DNA of 64,000 nt, taken from the NCBI RefSeq assembly GCF_016706325.1, contig NZ_JADJJX010000001.1:1801017-1865016 (forward strand), in the 5' to 3' direction. The translations under genes and the position numbers were made by a program. Of the stretch, positions 25,492 to 34,074 are shown in pieces. This DNA comes from Methanothrix sp. (lineage in GTDB: Archaea > Halobacteriota > Methanosarcinia > Methanotrichales > Methanotrichaceae). Numbering within the stretch: the first letter of the stretch is position 1; the number at the start of each line of letters is the position of its first letter. The notes beneath the pieces were generated by a model, which saw nothing but the letters and a program-made list of their open reading frames with translations, was not told where the DNA came from and did not search any database.

Positions 25492-26830
25492 ATGAATATC
25501 ATTTGTGCCTATCCGGTCAATCTCGATGCTGTATACGATCTGGAGGAGGAGAGCATATCCCGGTTCGTCCAATCAGCCGATCCCTTTGGTATAAGAGGCG
25601 AGCTAAAGGGCTCAATCAGAAGCCGGGAGGACCTCATCTCCTCACTCCTGCACTGCATGCATAACGGGTCTGGAGCGGAGATCCTGGTCGAAGGCCGGGA
25701 GCTGGCAGAGGAGATCGAGTCCTCCTTTCCCTGGAGCCTTCGCCTGGGAAGGGAACGCCGGCATCATGGCCAACCTCCTTGCCACTCTCGGAGCCAGCCC
25801 CATCTTGAATGCTCCCACCCTTGAGCCCAGGCTGGGGGCGCTTCTTTCCTCTGGCGTGAGGGTTCCTGTTTCAGGACGCCTTATGGAGCCCTCCCGGGCA
25901 GCGGAAAGGCTGGTCATGGAATCAAAGGTACTGCATTTTGTCATCCAGTTCAAAGAGAGGGATCGCATCCCCTCGCCTCAGGGGATGATATCTGCCGCCA
26001 AAGATAACCGCTTCATTGCCACCTATGATCCGGTGAACACCCAAATGGCATCGAGCCCGGACTTCGATGACTACTGCAAAGATAATATCCAGGATATCGA
26101 TGGCGCCATCTTGTCCGGCTTTCACCTCGCCCCACCGGATCGGTACCGGGATATCTTCCCTCCCAGGATCGAGCAGATCAGGGGCTGGAAGGAGGCCAAC
26201 CCTGATATGTTCATCCACCTGGAGATGGGCTCATTTCAGAGCCCGAGAATCGCCAGGCACTTCCTCTCCCTCCTGGACCGGATCCCTCCGGACAGCCTGG
26301 GCATGAACGAGGATGAGCTGGAGACGGCGGCAGGGGAGATCTCCTATCCCGATCTCCTGCCCGCACCGGCATCTGCATCCACAGAGGCTGAACGGAGCCA
26401 GTGGCAGGAGAGGATGGAAAAGGCGGCCAGGCTGCGTGAGGAGCTGGGCATCCTCCGGGTCGCAGTCCACACCCGAGACTATATTCTGAGCATCATGGAG
26501 GAGGGCAGGTTGACTGCAAGGGATGAGCTGCTCGCTCTGCAAAGGGGGGCTGATTCTGCCGCTGCCCTGGCGGCCACGGGCTCGGCAAAGGGGGTGCCGC
26601 CGGAGGAGGTCAATCCCCGCGGTCTGGAGGCCCAGAGGGAGTTCTGCCGCCTGGGAGCAGTGAATGCTGAAGAGGGAAGAGGGGCTGCACTAAAAAGAGA
26701 CGGACTGGTTTTGTCCCTGATGCCCTCCCTCCTGGCGAGGGAGCCGCGCATCACTGTGGGCCTGGGCGATACCGCCACTGCTGCCACCTTCCACCGGGAG
26801 CTGCAGGCGATCAGGCGAGATCGGACCTGA
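25492..26830 (+). CDS. ADP-dependent sugar kinase (ADP-glucokinase/phosphofructokinase family), frameshifted
   Basis: Archaeal kinase that phosphorylates glucose or fructose-6-phosphate with ADP. The second frame begins with MANLLATLGAS and continues through DGAILSGFHLA and FIHLEMGSFQS to the catalytic GLGDTATAATF near the end. The first frame (25492 to about 25748) gives the N-terminal domain. The frames meet at CTGGGAAGGGAACGCC (25744-25759); removing one A restores LGGNAGIMANLL, the conserved glycine-rich motif of the family. The repaired protein has about 446 residues. The gene's 3' end is duplicated at 29525-29635. Glucokinase and phosphofructokinase cannot be separated by eye. Confidence 0.83.
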
Positions 26831-26835
26831 TCGCT
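26718..26835 (+). repeat. Direct repeat, copy 1 (kinase 3' end; att-like)
   Basis: The last about 110 bp of the kinase gene match 29525-29635 at roughly 85% identity, including the stop codon and the following TGATC. Copies at the two ends of an AT-rich island, one being a gene's 3' end, are the usual trace of site-specific integration. No integrase is present between them. Confidence 0.6.
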
Positions 26836-26841
26836 TAATAC

Positions 26842-26925
26842 TACGGGAGTGCGGAAGGTCACGAATTCCTCATCCTTTAGGTTGGAGATGAAGTGAACCA
26901 TCGCCCGGATTTCATGTTTCATTTT
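26842..26925 (+). mobile_element. Solo end of an IS200/IS605-type element
   Basis: ACGGGAGTGCGGAAGGTCACGAATTCC and GGAGATGAAGTGAACCATCGCC match the sequence at 62026-62090 directly before an IS200-type transposase gene. The central hairpin (CCTCATCCTTTAGGTTGGAG) is a decayed form of CCCCGACCTTCAGGTCGGGG there. No transposase is present, so this is a remnant. Confidence 0.5.
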
Positions 26926-26965
26926 TGATGTAAACTCTCTTTGGGAATCAAATTATATGCATCTG

Positions 26966-27799
26966 TTAGTCTTGATCTTCGATTAATTTATAAATCAGAA
27001 TTTTCTTTAATTCTTCAGGAATTTGATCATTTTTATCGGCCAAGACCCAAGGTAATAATTTAGATGCAGATTCAAAGTGCAACAAATTTTTTAATAGTTT
27101 AATTTTCGATTCTATGCTGATACTATCAAAATAAATAAAAAGTATCTGTGCAATACCTGGAGCTGTAGATTCCTTCGTAGATAGATAGCTTAAAAGATCG
27201 TTTCTCATTTTGGGTTCTAACGTCTCAAAATCATTTACTAAATACTTATACAATCCCAATTCAGATTGCTCCTTGTCCGATAGTGTGTCTCTATACATTA
27301 AGATCTCAATATAAATCTCAGATAATATCTTTGCTGCGAGATCTCGAATATCCTTGTACGGGATTGCATCAGTTATCTTATCCCATGGTGCCGGTAATTC
27401 TTCGTGATATTTCTGCTTTTCCTCAGGAACAAAGCAAAAGATTGGTCCACCCCATTCTAGTGCTATACTTAGTTCAAAACTCATTAAATTTATTATTTCA
27501 TAATCTTCCTGGGAATGGAATTCATAAAATTTATTTGATAGGATTGAAACAAAATGGGTGCAATCATCTATTTGAGATCTAATCTCCATTTCTTCTTGTA
27601 TTTCATTTTTATTATCATCAAAAAATTCATAACGAATACCAGTATTTAATAATTTTATCCTGTTAAATATGCTGGCCAGTTTCCCTTTTAACTTTTCATC
27701 ATAACAGGATATGTATATTTTTGTATAAGGCAGTCCTGATTTAGGAAGTGTATATATTCCCTCAGACATCTTCTCTAAAGGCAATTTACTCATTATCAA
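26966..27799 (-). CDS. TIR-like domain protein (putative defence effector)
   Basis: A 277-residue protein. Residues about 20-140 look like a TIR or TIR-related domain: KIYISCYDEKLKGKLASIF (first strand and helix), YEFFDDNK, IRSQIDDCTHFVSILSNKFY (the typical strand ending in S-N), and INLMSFELSIALEWGGPIFCFVPE, which contains a Glu in the position of the TIR NADase glutamate. The C-terminal half is helical (HEAT-like or all-alpha) with no motif. It starts 4 bp after the stop of the membrane-GAF gene, so they form a two-gene operon. It is strongly AT-rich compared with flanking genes. NADase activity is inferred and not shown. Confidence 0.6.
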   Translation of the reverse strand: MIMSKLPLEKMSEGIYTLPKSGLPYTKIYISCYDEKLKGKLASIFNRIKLLNTGIRYEFFDDNKNEIQEEMEIRSQIDDCTHFVSILSNKFYEFHSQEDYEIINLMSFELSIALEWGGPIFCFVPEEKQKYHEELPAPWDKITDAIPYKDIRDLAAKILSEIYIEILMYRDTLSDKEQSELGLYKYLVNDFETLEPKMRNDLLSYLSTKESTAPGIAQILFIYFDSISIESKIKLLKNLLHFESASKLLPWVLADKNDQIPEELKKILIYKLIEDQD

Positions 27800-27803
27800 T
27801 CCT

Positions 27804-28475
27804 CTATAAAATTTTAGATATAATATATGAATACATATTAATTATTTCATATACATTTTCTTGTGAGATACAGTCAACTTTGTTTTTGCTATCCACATTA
27901 AGAATGCCTATGATTTCACGTCCATTATTAGTACTTATTGGAATTGATATTATGCTCTTCATATCACCCCAAATCCTTTTTCTGTCAGAAACATAACCCG
28001 CTTCTGGATTTTCTTCCAAATCTATCCATATGGGCTGTTTAGATTTAAACGCAATACCGCAGCACCCCGATTTCGAGTCTATGCTAAGATCTCTATCTAT
28101 GGAACCCATCATATTATAATGATATTTCATATCTAATGTATTTGACATTTGATTGTATAGCATGATATTTGCTCTATATTCGCTCATCGATTTCCTATCT
28201 CCCTTGGAGATAGTTTTTATCAGCATTTCAAGTATTTCTTCAATTTTAATATCAGGATTTATTATTTCATTCCTAACTAAATATATATTAATTAAAGCAA
28301 CAAATATAATAGCAAATAATTTATACTCGATTGCGATGTCACTATTTAGCTCGTATAAAAGAGGAATAATCAATATTATTGTAGATAACGCAGATTTAGT
28401 AATTGATAATGAGAATATTTTTTCTATTTCGTTTTCATAATATTTTAAAAATTTCCTCATTTTGTCTTCATGCAT
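27804..28475 (-). CDS. Membrane protein with GAF-like sensor domain
   Basis: A 223-residue protein with two predicted membrane helices (SALSTIILIIPLLYEL and LFAIIFVALINIYLV, about residues 28-66). A cytoplasmic GAF-like domain follows (about 95-220): RANIMLYN, SGCCGIAFKSKQPIWIDL and IWGDMKSIISIPISTNNGREIIGILNVDS are the usual GAF strands and loops. It precedes the TIR-like gene in the same operon and could be its sensor or regulator. A TATA-like box lies about 25-35 bp upstream. No output domain is present in this protein itself. Confidence 0.65.
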   Translation of the reverse strand: MHEDKMRKFLKYYENEIEKIFSLSITKSALSTIILIIPLLYELNSDIAIEYKLFAIIFVALINIYLVRNEIINPDIKIEEILEMLIKTISKGDRKSMSEYRANIMLYNQMSNTLDMKYHYNMMGSIDRDLSIDSKSGCCGIAFKSKQPIWIDLEENPEAGYVSDRKRIWGDMKSIISIPISTNNGREIIGILNVDSKNKVDCISQENVYEIINMYSYIISKIL

Positions 28476-28497
28476 CTTGCTCTGTTCTTTACTTAAA

Positions 28498-28510
28498 GCA
28501 TATTTAAATG
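28498..28510 (-). promoter_or_regulatory. Promoter of the GAF/TIR operon
   Basis: On the minus strand CATTTAAATATGC forms a TATA-like box 23-35 bp before the ATG at 28475, suggesting a leaderless transcript. Confidence 0.45.
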
Positions 28511-28525
28511 TTATTCTAGGGACAT

Positions 28526-28774
28526 TTGTTTGTAGTCCCGAAACTTTTGACTTTATATAGCCATCACTGGCGCATGGGAAAGAAGAACAAAGTTGTGAAG
28601 TTGACTCCTAGAAAAATTAGGTACATAGTCCGCTATAAAACCAATAACTGCAGCACCAAGTCAATCGCTGAGGATCTCAAAATCAGCGAATCGACGGTAA
28701 AGCGAGTCTGGATTCACTGGATTAAAACCAAGATGCCGCTAGACATAAAGAAATTTATGCGAAAATTGATATAA
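28526..28774 (+). pseudogene. Truncated transposase N-terminus (helix-turn-helix, IS481-like)
   Basis: An 82-residue piece, starting most likely at the inner MGKKNKVVKLTPRKIRY. A helix-turn-helix (CSTKSIAEDLKISESTVKRVW) matches the N-terminus of archaeal IS481-type transposases. The frame stops at 28774 before any DDE catalytic region, where it meets another transposase fragment on the opposite strand. Confidence 0.6.
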
Positions 28775-29095
28775 GCCTGCAAAGATCCTGCTGATTTCTA
28801 ATTTCATATTATCTAGAAATATATTACTTTCTTGCAGACTCTGATTGCATTTGCTGCAATGATATCGACCTAATTTTATAGTTGCTAAACCTAAAATATG
28901 ATACTTGATTGAGCCATTATGGCACATCTGTTTTCCATATTGCGGGCAAGTAGGAGGTATTGTCCTGCGAAATACACCTTCCCCTGTGAATTCGTACTCA
29001 TTTGAGTATTCTTTAAATGCATCCACTAGCTGATGGGCAAACGGAAGGTTTAAGAAATTAGTGGCTATTGCTGTCATGGTGGGGACACAGAGCAT
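28739..29095 (-). pseudogene. Transposase fragment with zinc ribbon
   Basis: A 118-residue piece with CPQYGKQMCHNG and CSKCNQSL, resembling the zinc-ribbon N-terminus of archaeal transposases. The first cysteine pair is imperfect. It is cut at both ends: the C-terminal side runs into the IS481-like fragment at 28774. No catalytic residues can be assigned. Confidence 0.45.
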
Positions 29096-29524
29096 ATGTA
29101 TTTCATAGTATATAAACCATGTGATTAAATATGCTCTGCCACCATCACTAACCTATGCGATAGTGCTATAATACCATATGATATCGGATTTTATAAGCAC
29201 AATGATTTGCCTTTTTTACCTCAATCATTACATGCAGAGTATGCAGCTTTCCTTAAGACGGTTTCCGGACCATCCCCGCAGCAAGCTGCGGGGTATTCAT
29301 TAAAAATAATTCCGTCTCAGTATCAATAGCTGCGTGTATTCCTTTTAAAAAATTAATTATCAAAATCCCTAACTTAGCTCTTGCCTCTCTGTTAGCCGTA
29401 TCATTTATGCTTGCCATACAATTCCGTCTCTATGGATTAACTATATAATATATTGTCTAGTTAGCTGCATGTGAAATGGGGCATCCATCATCCAATAGTT
29501 TATTTTAACATTTCCTAAATCTTA
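29096..29524. other. Spacer with a strong hairpin
   Basis: No gene was seen. CCCCGCAGCAAGCTGCGGGG at 29274-29293 is a perfect hairpin followed by TATTCATTA, which resembles a subterminal IS200/IS605 hairpin or a terminator. The rest is AT-rich mobile-element debris. Confidence 0.45.
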
Positions 29525-29635
29525 ATCGCATCCCTTCTTGCGAGGGAGCCAAAGATAACCGTGGGCCTGGGCGACACCGCCACTGCTGCCACCTTCCACC
29601 GGGAGCTGCAGGCGATCTGGCGAGATCGGACCTGA
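29525..29635 (+). repeat. Direct repeat, copy 2 (kinase 3'-end fragment)
   Basis: Matches the end of the kinase gene from CGAGGGAGCC through GTGGGCCTGGGCGA to GAGATCGGACCTGATC with about 85% identity. It has no coding start and is a fragment. It marks the right edge of the AT-rich island. Confidence 0.65.
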
Positions 29636-29687
29636 TCTGTTCAATTTTTGAACGACCTATTTAATCTGGCGCATGAACGAATTCATG

Positions 29688-31019
29688 CTATCTATTTCTG
29701 ATCAAGGGGCTCTTCGATATCTTATGCGGATAGCGGGGACAGACCTCTGTAGCTCGAATGAGATTCCCGCCTGCCAATTCTTTCACCCTCTCCGCCAGAT
29801 CGCGGGCGCTGATTGAGATCCTCTCCTTCCCCTCGAATATCTCGTCATGTGCCCGCCTGCCCACGATATCATCATAGCCCGGCTGAACCCGGATGATAGT
29901 GCTCCCAGGCGCGACAGTCAGGTTCTGGGCGAGGTGGTCAGCATCCCCGTCCACAATGCCTACAACTGGAATTCCCAGGCGGGCGAGGATATCACCAGCA
30001 ATGGCGGTGGTGTCATCCCCCACCGTCAGGGCAACAGCAGCTCCGGATGCAGCCTCAAAGGCATCTTCTGCACAGTGATCGATGAATGCTGCACCCTCGC
30101 CCCGGACCTCCTTGATCCTCGGCCGGGCAGTGCTCCGCCGGATGGAGCCGCTGCGGATGATGGCCTTCTCCAGATCCACCCTGGATAGCTTCTCCAGCCC
30201 ATGTGCTTTGGGCTCCGCCCCCCTCAGGGATACAATCTCTCCCCCTTTGGCCTCGATCTGCACCTCTGCCTCGATTGCCCGGCCGATGACCGTCCCGTTT
30301 ACTGATATCAGCTCTCCGGGAATCACCCCGGTCAGAATGCGCCGCACCGAGTCCCCCCGGGCCAGGGTTCTCTCTTGAGAGCGGGGCCGCAAGAGGTCCA
30401 GCCCCAGATCATCTGCCAGCCGGGCGGCAGCTCTCAGCCCCTCATAGCTATTTGCATCATTATTATCCTCGGAATCGAATGCTCCCGAGGCCTCAGGGCG
30501 GAGGGTGAGATCGGCCACAAACCGCCCGCCACAATCGATCTGTATCAATGGCAGGTCAATTCCGGCGATCTTGGCCACCATCGTCCCGAAGGCGAGCCCC
30601 GTCTCCCGGCTCTTGGCCTGGTTGAGAATGATGATGATATCAGAGTCCTCAGCCATATCCCTGATGGAGATGCTCGGCAGTCTTCTGGAATGAATGGAGA
30701 TCACATCCTCCAAGGCAGCATCAATGACCGCCACCCGGCCCATTGTCCCCCCCAGGACGGCCTTCACCCTGCCCATCCTCTTCAGAAGGTTGATGAGCAA
30801 AAGAGCCCACCCTGAGTCTATGATCTCCGGGCCGTGCACCACCACCCCGATCCTCTTGCTGGACGGAGCAGCTCTCTTCTCATTATGGAGGCCCTCGGAT
30901 AATGCCAGCTCTTCTTTGAGAATATCTAAAATCTCTTGGAGATCGCCCCTGCGGGATAAGCAGACATGACTGTCCAGAATCGCTTCAAGCTTCCAGATAG
31001 CTTCTATCATTCTCGACAT
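29688..31019 (-). CDS. DUF2117-like archaeal protein
   Basis: A 443-residue protein resembling DUF2117, a family conserved in methanogens with no known function. The segments [54 protein letters not shown] and [10 protein letters not shown] form a Rossmann-like first half. The second half contains [33 protein letters not shown], which looks like a second nucleotide-type fold. The start at ATG 31019 follows the minisatellite at 31.1 kb. The family name is from memory of these segments. Confidence 0.75.
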   Translation of the reverse strand: MSRMIEAIWKLEAILDSHVCLSRRGDLQEILDILKEELALSEGLHNEKRAAPSSKRIGVVVHGPEIIDSGWALLLINLLKRMGRVKAVLGGTMGRVAVIDAALEDVISIHSRRLPSISIRDMAEDSDIIIILNQAKSRETGLAFGTMVAKIAGIDLPLIQIDCGGRFVADLTLRPEASGAFDSEDNNDANSYEGLRAAARLADDLGLDLLRPRSQERTLARGDSVRRILTGVIPGELISVNGTVIGRAIEAEVQIEAKGGEIVSLRGAEPKAHGLEKLSRVDLEKAIIRSGSIRRSTARPRIKEVRGEGAAFIDHCAEDAFEAASGAAVALTVGDDTTAIAGDILARLGIPVVGIVDGDADHLAQNLTVAPGSTIIRVQPGYDDIVGRRAHDEIFEGKERISISARDLAERVKELAGGNLIRATEVCPRYPHKISKSPLIRNR

Positions 31020-31084
31020 GTCGCCAATGTGTTATTCATGGATCTTCGCTGATCTATGGCAAAACCGCGGCCACAATCGCTCGC

Positions 31085-31190
31085 TTGTTTTTGTGACATT
31101 GTGGCAAAGCCGGATTCTCGGGCCTTGCCACAGTGTCACCTGCCACAGTGACTTGCCGCAGTGACTTGCCACAGTCTCACAAAGCAAATT
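31085..31190. repeat. Short tandem repeat (CTTGCCACAGTGA type)
   Basis: Three to four imperfect copies of CTTGCCACAGTGA and related GTGGCAAAGC inverted forms lie between the DUF2117-like and DUF2098-like genes. The inverted pair could form hairpins acting as a terminator for the gene to the right. Confidence 0.55.
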
Positions 31191-31247
31191 CTCAGCCATA
31201 CATTGCCCACAGGTCCTGGCGAAGAGCCTTGAAGGGAATTTTCCGGC

Positions 31248-31529
31248 CTATCCGCCCGTCTCCAGGTTCTCGTCCTGCATCTTGACGGCTTCCATCATCT
31301 CTTGTGTCTGCTTGAACCTCTCTTGGATCTGCTCGAGCGTCATGCCCTCAAGCTCCTTTCTCTCTGGAGGCTTCTCAATCGGCTCCAGTGTATCCACCCG
31401 GTAATAGAGCCCGGTGCTGTCCAGATAGGCCCAGACGCTTCCATCATCCTCTGTCTTAAGCACCTTCACCTTTCCAATGGTGCCCGTCCCGGTGTATCTG
31501 ACCAGGCTGTCCTCTCTTATCTCAGTCAT
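31248..31529 (-). CDS. DUF2098-like protein
   Basis: A 93-residue protein with a small beta domain (VRYTGTGTIGKVKVLKTEDDGSVWAYLDSTGLYYR) matching the methanogen-specific DUF2098 family, followed by a charged helix (QIQERFKQTQEMMEAVK). The ATG at 31529 is chosen because it gives MTEIREDSLVRYTGTG and is preceded by GAGGCG; an upstream in-frame ATG at 31571 adds unrelated residues. It lies downstream of the fwd operon on the same strand. Function unknown. Confidence 0.75.
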   Translation of the reverse strand: MTEIREDSLVRYTGTGTIGKVKVLKTEDDGSVWAYLDSTGLYYRVDTLEPIEKPPERKELEGMTLEQIQERFKQTQEMMEAVKMQDENLETGG

Positions 31530-31612
31530 CTTCAATTCGCCTCTGATTCCCCTTTGTCCACAAATATCCACAAATATACATCAATGCTTTTCAGCCAATG
31601 AAGTTCATCGGT

Positions 31613-32080
31613 CTAGAACCTCTCCACCACCAATGCCGCCTCCTTCCCCTCCGCCAGCCAGCCCTTGACCTCGGCACCCCTGGGCTCGGCGATGATCTCC
31701 AGGCCGTGGAACTCCTCTGATCCGCAGAGCACATTCTGCTCGGGATGGGTTCCTGGCTGGATCGTGCAGCTCAGCCGGGTGAAGGGGCCAATGGATACCA
31801 CTGTCTTCAGACGGGGTGAGGCGGGATGGCCCTTGGGAAGGACGATCAGAGGGGCGCCCAACTCCCGGAGCTGAAAGAGGGTGCAGTGAAGGCCCCGCCT
31901 GATCATCTCCCCCCGGCCGAATGATGAGGCCACCATCAGATCCTCAGGCTCAGTGAAGAGAATGACCTCCCTTTCCTCCGTCTCCAGATAGAAAAAGCGC
32001 CCTTTGCTCTTGGCCAAGGCTATAGTGCCATCCTCGCCCTCGATATAGGCGATCTCGTCATCACTTAAAGGGATATGCAT
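31613..32080 (-). CDS. Conserved hypothetical protein downstream of the fwd operon
   Basis: A 155-residue, mostly beta protein with no motif I can place. Notable segments are IAYIEGEDGTIALAKSKGRFFYLETEE, VILFTEPEDLMVASSFGRGEMI and PLIVLPKGHPASPRLKTVV. It lies between the small zinc-ribbon gene and the DUF2098-like gene, all on the minus strand, so it probably belongs to a downstream extension of the fwd transcript. A methanogen-specific role is inferred only from this position. Confidence 0.6.
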   Translation of the reverse strand: MHIPLSDDEIAYIEGEDGTIALAKSKGRFFYLETEEREVILFTEPEDLMVASSFGRGEMIRRGLHCTLFQLRELGAPLIVLPKGHPASPRLKTVVSIGPFTRLSCTIQPGTHPEQNVLCGSEEFHGLEIIAEPRGAEVKGWLAEGKEAALVVERF

Positions 32081-32151
32081 GATGGGTGAATCAGCCGACC
32101 GCCGCCCTTTGAATTCTAATGGACCTGGATCAGAGGGACCTGGATCAGAGC

Positions 32152-32304
32152 TCAGACTGCCTTTACATTCCTTGATTCACAGGAAGGGCACATGGGCCTT
32201 CTTCCCATGCCCTGGAACTTGTTCTTACAGTCCAGACACTCATAGTCCCTGGCCGCCAGGGTCTCAACCTCGCCTATATCCGGTCCGCCACCAACAGTAC
32301 ACAT
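32152..32304 (-). CDS. Small zinc-ribbon protein (50 aa)
   Basis: A 50-residue ORF read directly from the minus strand (ATG at 32304, TGA at 32152). It contains CLDC at 23-26 and CPSC at 39-42, a classic four-cysteine zinc ribbon, with GMGRRPM between them and an N-terminal CTVGGGPDIGEVETL. It lies 60 bp after fwdB on the same strand and may be co-transcribed with the fwd operon. The partner is unknown; short zinc ribbons of this kind often act as RNA-polymerase- or ribosome-linked factors or as assembly proteins. Confidence 0.7.
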   Translation of the reverse strand: MCTVGGGPDIGEVETLAARDYECLDCKNKFQGMGRRPMCPSCESRNVKAV

Positions 32305-32363
32305 ATTGCCTTCAACTCCATCCTTCTATTACGCTACCAGATTATTTAAAGCAATTGCATCGA

Positions 32364-33674
32364 TCACTTTTCCTTTATCATTTTTACCCGCTCGAATATC
32401 TGGTTCATGGTATCGACATTGCTCTCTGTGAAGGGGAAGGGCGAGGTGGTGAAGGGCTGGAAGTAGATGGGCACATCGTCCAGGCGGTAGAAGGTGCCAT
32501 CAGACTCCATGGCATCGATCACCCCTGGCAGGATCACATCAGAGATCATGGTGGTGGGGCAGGGGGCGATATCTATGCAGGCCACGGGAATCTGAGCCAG
32601 ATACTCAGAGCAGGCGGCGGGGAAATGGGAGACCAGATCGGCGGAGAGGATGAAGGCAGCATCAACATCCCTGTCCCTCAGGACATCCACTGCTGTGTAC
32701 TCCCCCGGATTGTAACGGGGGTAACCACGAGAGAAATCCAGGCCGAAGGGGAAGCCATACAGATATGATGCTATCTGGTTGAAGCCGGCCACATTGCAGT
32801 GCCCTCTGAGAGCACCGATCACGAACTTGGTGTGGCTGTTCAGCTCCTTTACCAGGTTGAAGGCCATCTCAGCATTGCGGTGCTTCCCATAGGATGATGC
32901 AATGCCCAGGCCCACATAAATGGCCCCGAAGTTGCAGCTCTTCATCATGGCGAGCATCTTCTCCATCTCGGATATGGAGACCCCCGTCACCTCTTCCACC
33001 GAGGGATGAGGCCTTTTGCCGTGCAATAAGGTCAGAAGAGCACTGAGCAGCTCATAGTCGGTATTGGGGTTGAGTTGGATATGCAGGTCGGAGTTCTCTG
33101 CAGTGACGCTCCTCCTGGGATCGACGCAGATGATCGTCCGATCAAACCTCCCCCTCTGGGTCCAGTAGCCCCGGGGGTAGACAGCATAACGGGACATGTG
33201 CCTGGGCATGGACTCCAGGGGATTGGAGCCCCAGTAGACAGTCAGGTCCGCCCGGGACTTGCTCTGCCCGGCTGTAGCCCCCACCCGTCCTGCCTCCTGA
33301 ATGCCCATGGCAGTGGGCCCGTGGCAGACGGTGGAGTTCGAGTCAGCTATTCCACCCAGGAACTCTGCGATATGAATTCCCACCTCCATGGCCTCGGTCG
33401 AGGTCTCGCTGCCCAGGAAAAGGAGGGGGCGCTCAGAGCTGGCCAGAATGCTCGCCACCCTCTCTACGGCCCGATCCCAGCTCGCCCTCTTCAGCTCTCC
33501 ATTCTCCCTCACCAGAGGCTCTCTGATCCTATGAGGGCTCACCACCTCCTGGAACTTGGCATTGCCCATCTTGCAGGCATTCCTGACCGTCAGGCTCGAC
33601 CCCTCCAGCTCCACCTGGATGTCATCACAGGAGGCCCCACAGACTGGACAGACTATATTCTTAGTTACCATCAT
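32364..33674 (-). CDS. fwdB: Formylmethanofuran dehydrogenase subunit B (FwdB/FmdB)
   Basis: Catalytic subunit that, with FwdD, holds the tungsto- or molybdopterin guanine dinucleotide and reduces CO2 to formate for methanofuran. The N-terminus CPVCGASCDDI (four-cysteine [4Fe-4S] site, with KACxxG-type NACKMGN) is followed by STVCHGPTAMG, where the cysteine (not selenocysteine) is the likely metal ligand, and VYWGSNPLESMPRHMSRY. The 436-residue length is normal. It is the last of the five fwd genes, its start overlapping the fwdD end by 14 bp. Whether it is the W or Mo isoenzyme cannot be told by eye. Confidence 0.94.
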   Translation of the reverse strand: MMVTKNIVCPVCGASCDDIQVELEGSSLTVRNACKMGNAKFQEVVSPHRIREPLVRENGELKRASWDRAVERVASILASSERPLLFLGSETSTEAMEVGIHIAEFLGGIADSNSTVCHGPTAMGIQEAGRVGATAGQSKSRADLTVYWGSNPLESMPRHMSRYAVYPRGYWTQRGRFDRTIICVDPRRSVTAENSDLHIQLNPNTDYELLSALLTLLHGKRPHPSVEEVTGVSISEMEKMLAMMKSCNFGAIYVGLGIASSYGKHRNAEMAFNLVKELNSHTKFVIGALRGHCNVAGFNQIASYLYGFPFGLDFSRGYPRYNPGEYTAVDVLRDRDVDAAFILSADLVSHFPAACSEYLAQIPVACIDIAPCPTTMISDVILPGVIDAMESDGTFYRLDDVPIYFQPFTTSPFPFTESNVDTMNQIFERVKMIKEK

Positions 33675-34074
33675 CTAACCCCCGCTTTTGCAGCTTGTAC
33701 AGACTTGCTGTCAGCTCCTCTGCTGAGAGGACCTCCTCATCTGAGGGCTCGATCTTGACCGGCGAGCCCTTGTATAGGGGTGAGCCGGTGGAGAAGGTCT
33801 CCGGGTCCACCACCACATTTGACCAGATGGCCCTGGGCATGAATATCTGCCCTGAGAGGAGCTTCTCTGCTCCGTAAGCATAAACCACAACGCTATGCCC
33901 GTCCCGGCTGGTTATCTTCACCTTTTCCGGAGAGCCCAGGGCCAGATAGTCCTCCAGGTTCATCTCACAGACGGCGCACTCCTTTGTGTAGTCATCTGTG
34001 AGCTTGCTTCCTCCCTTGGCCAGTCTGCCCTCCTCGATTGTGCTGCCGGTGTTCAGCAGAAACTCCTCTCTCAT
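33661..34074 (-). CDS. fwdD: Formylmethanofuran dehydrogenase subunit D (FwdD/FmdD)
   Basis: Molybdopterin-dinucleotide-binding subunit that completes the FwdB active site. The 137-residue protein begins MREEFLLNTGSTIEEGRLAKG, typical of FwdD, and has AVCEMNLEDYLALG and later GQIFMPRAIWSNVV, the dinucleotide-binding strand. The ATG at 34074 overlaps the fwdC stop as ATGA, which sets the start; the frame is open further upstream but reads into fwdC. Translation is coupled to fwdC and fwdB. Confidence 0.94.
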   Translation of the reverse strand: MREEFLLNTGSTIEEGRLAKGGSKLTDDYTKECAVCEMNLEDYLALGSPEKVKITSRDGHSVVVYAYGAEKLLSGQIFMPRAIWSNVVVDPETFSTGSPLYKGSPVKIEPSDEEVLSAEELTASLYKLQKRGLDDGN

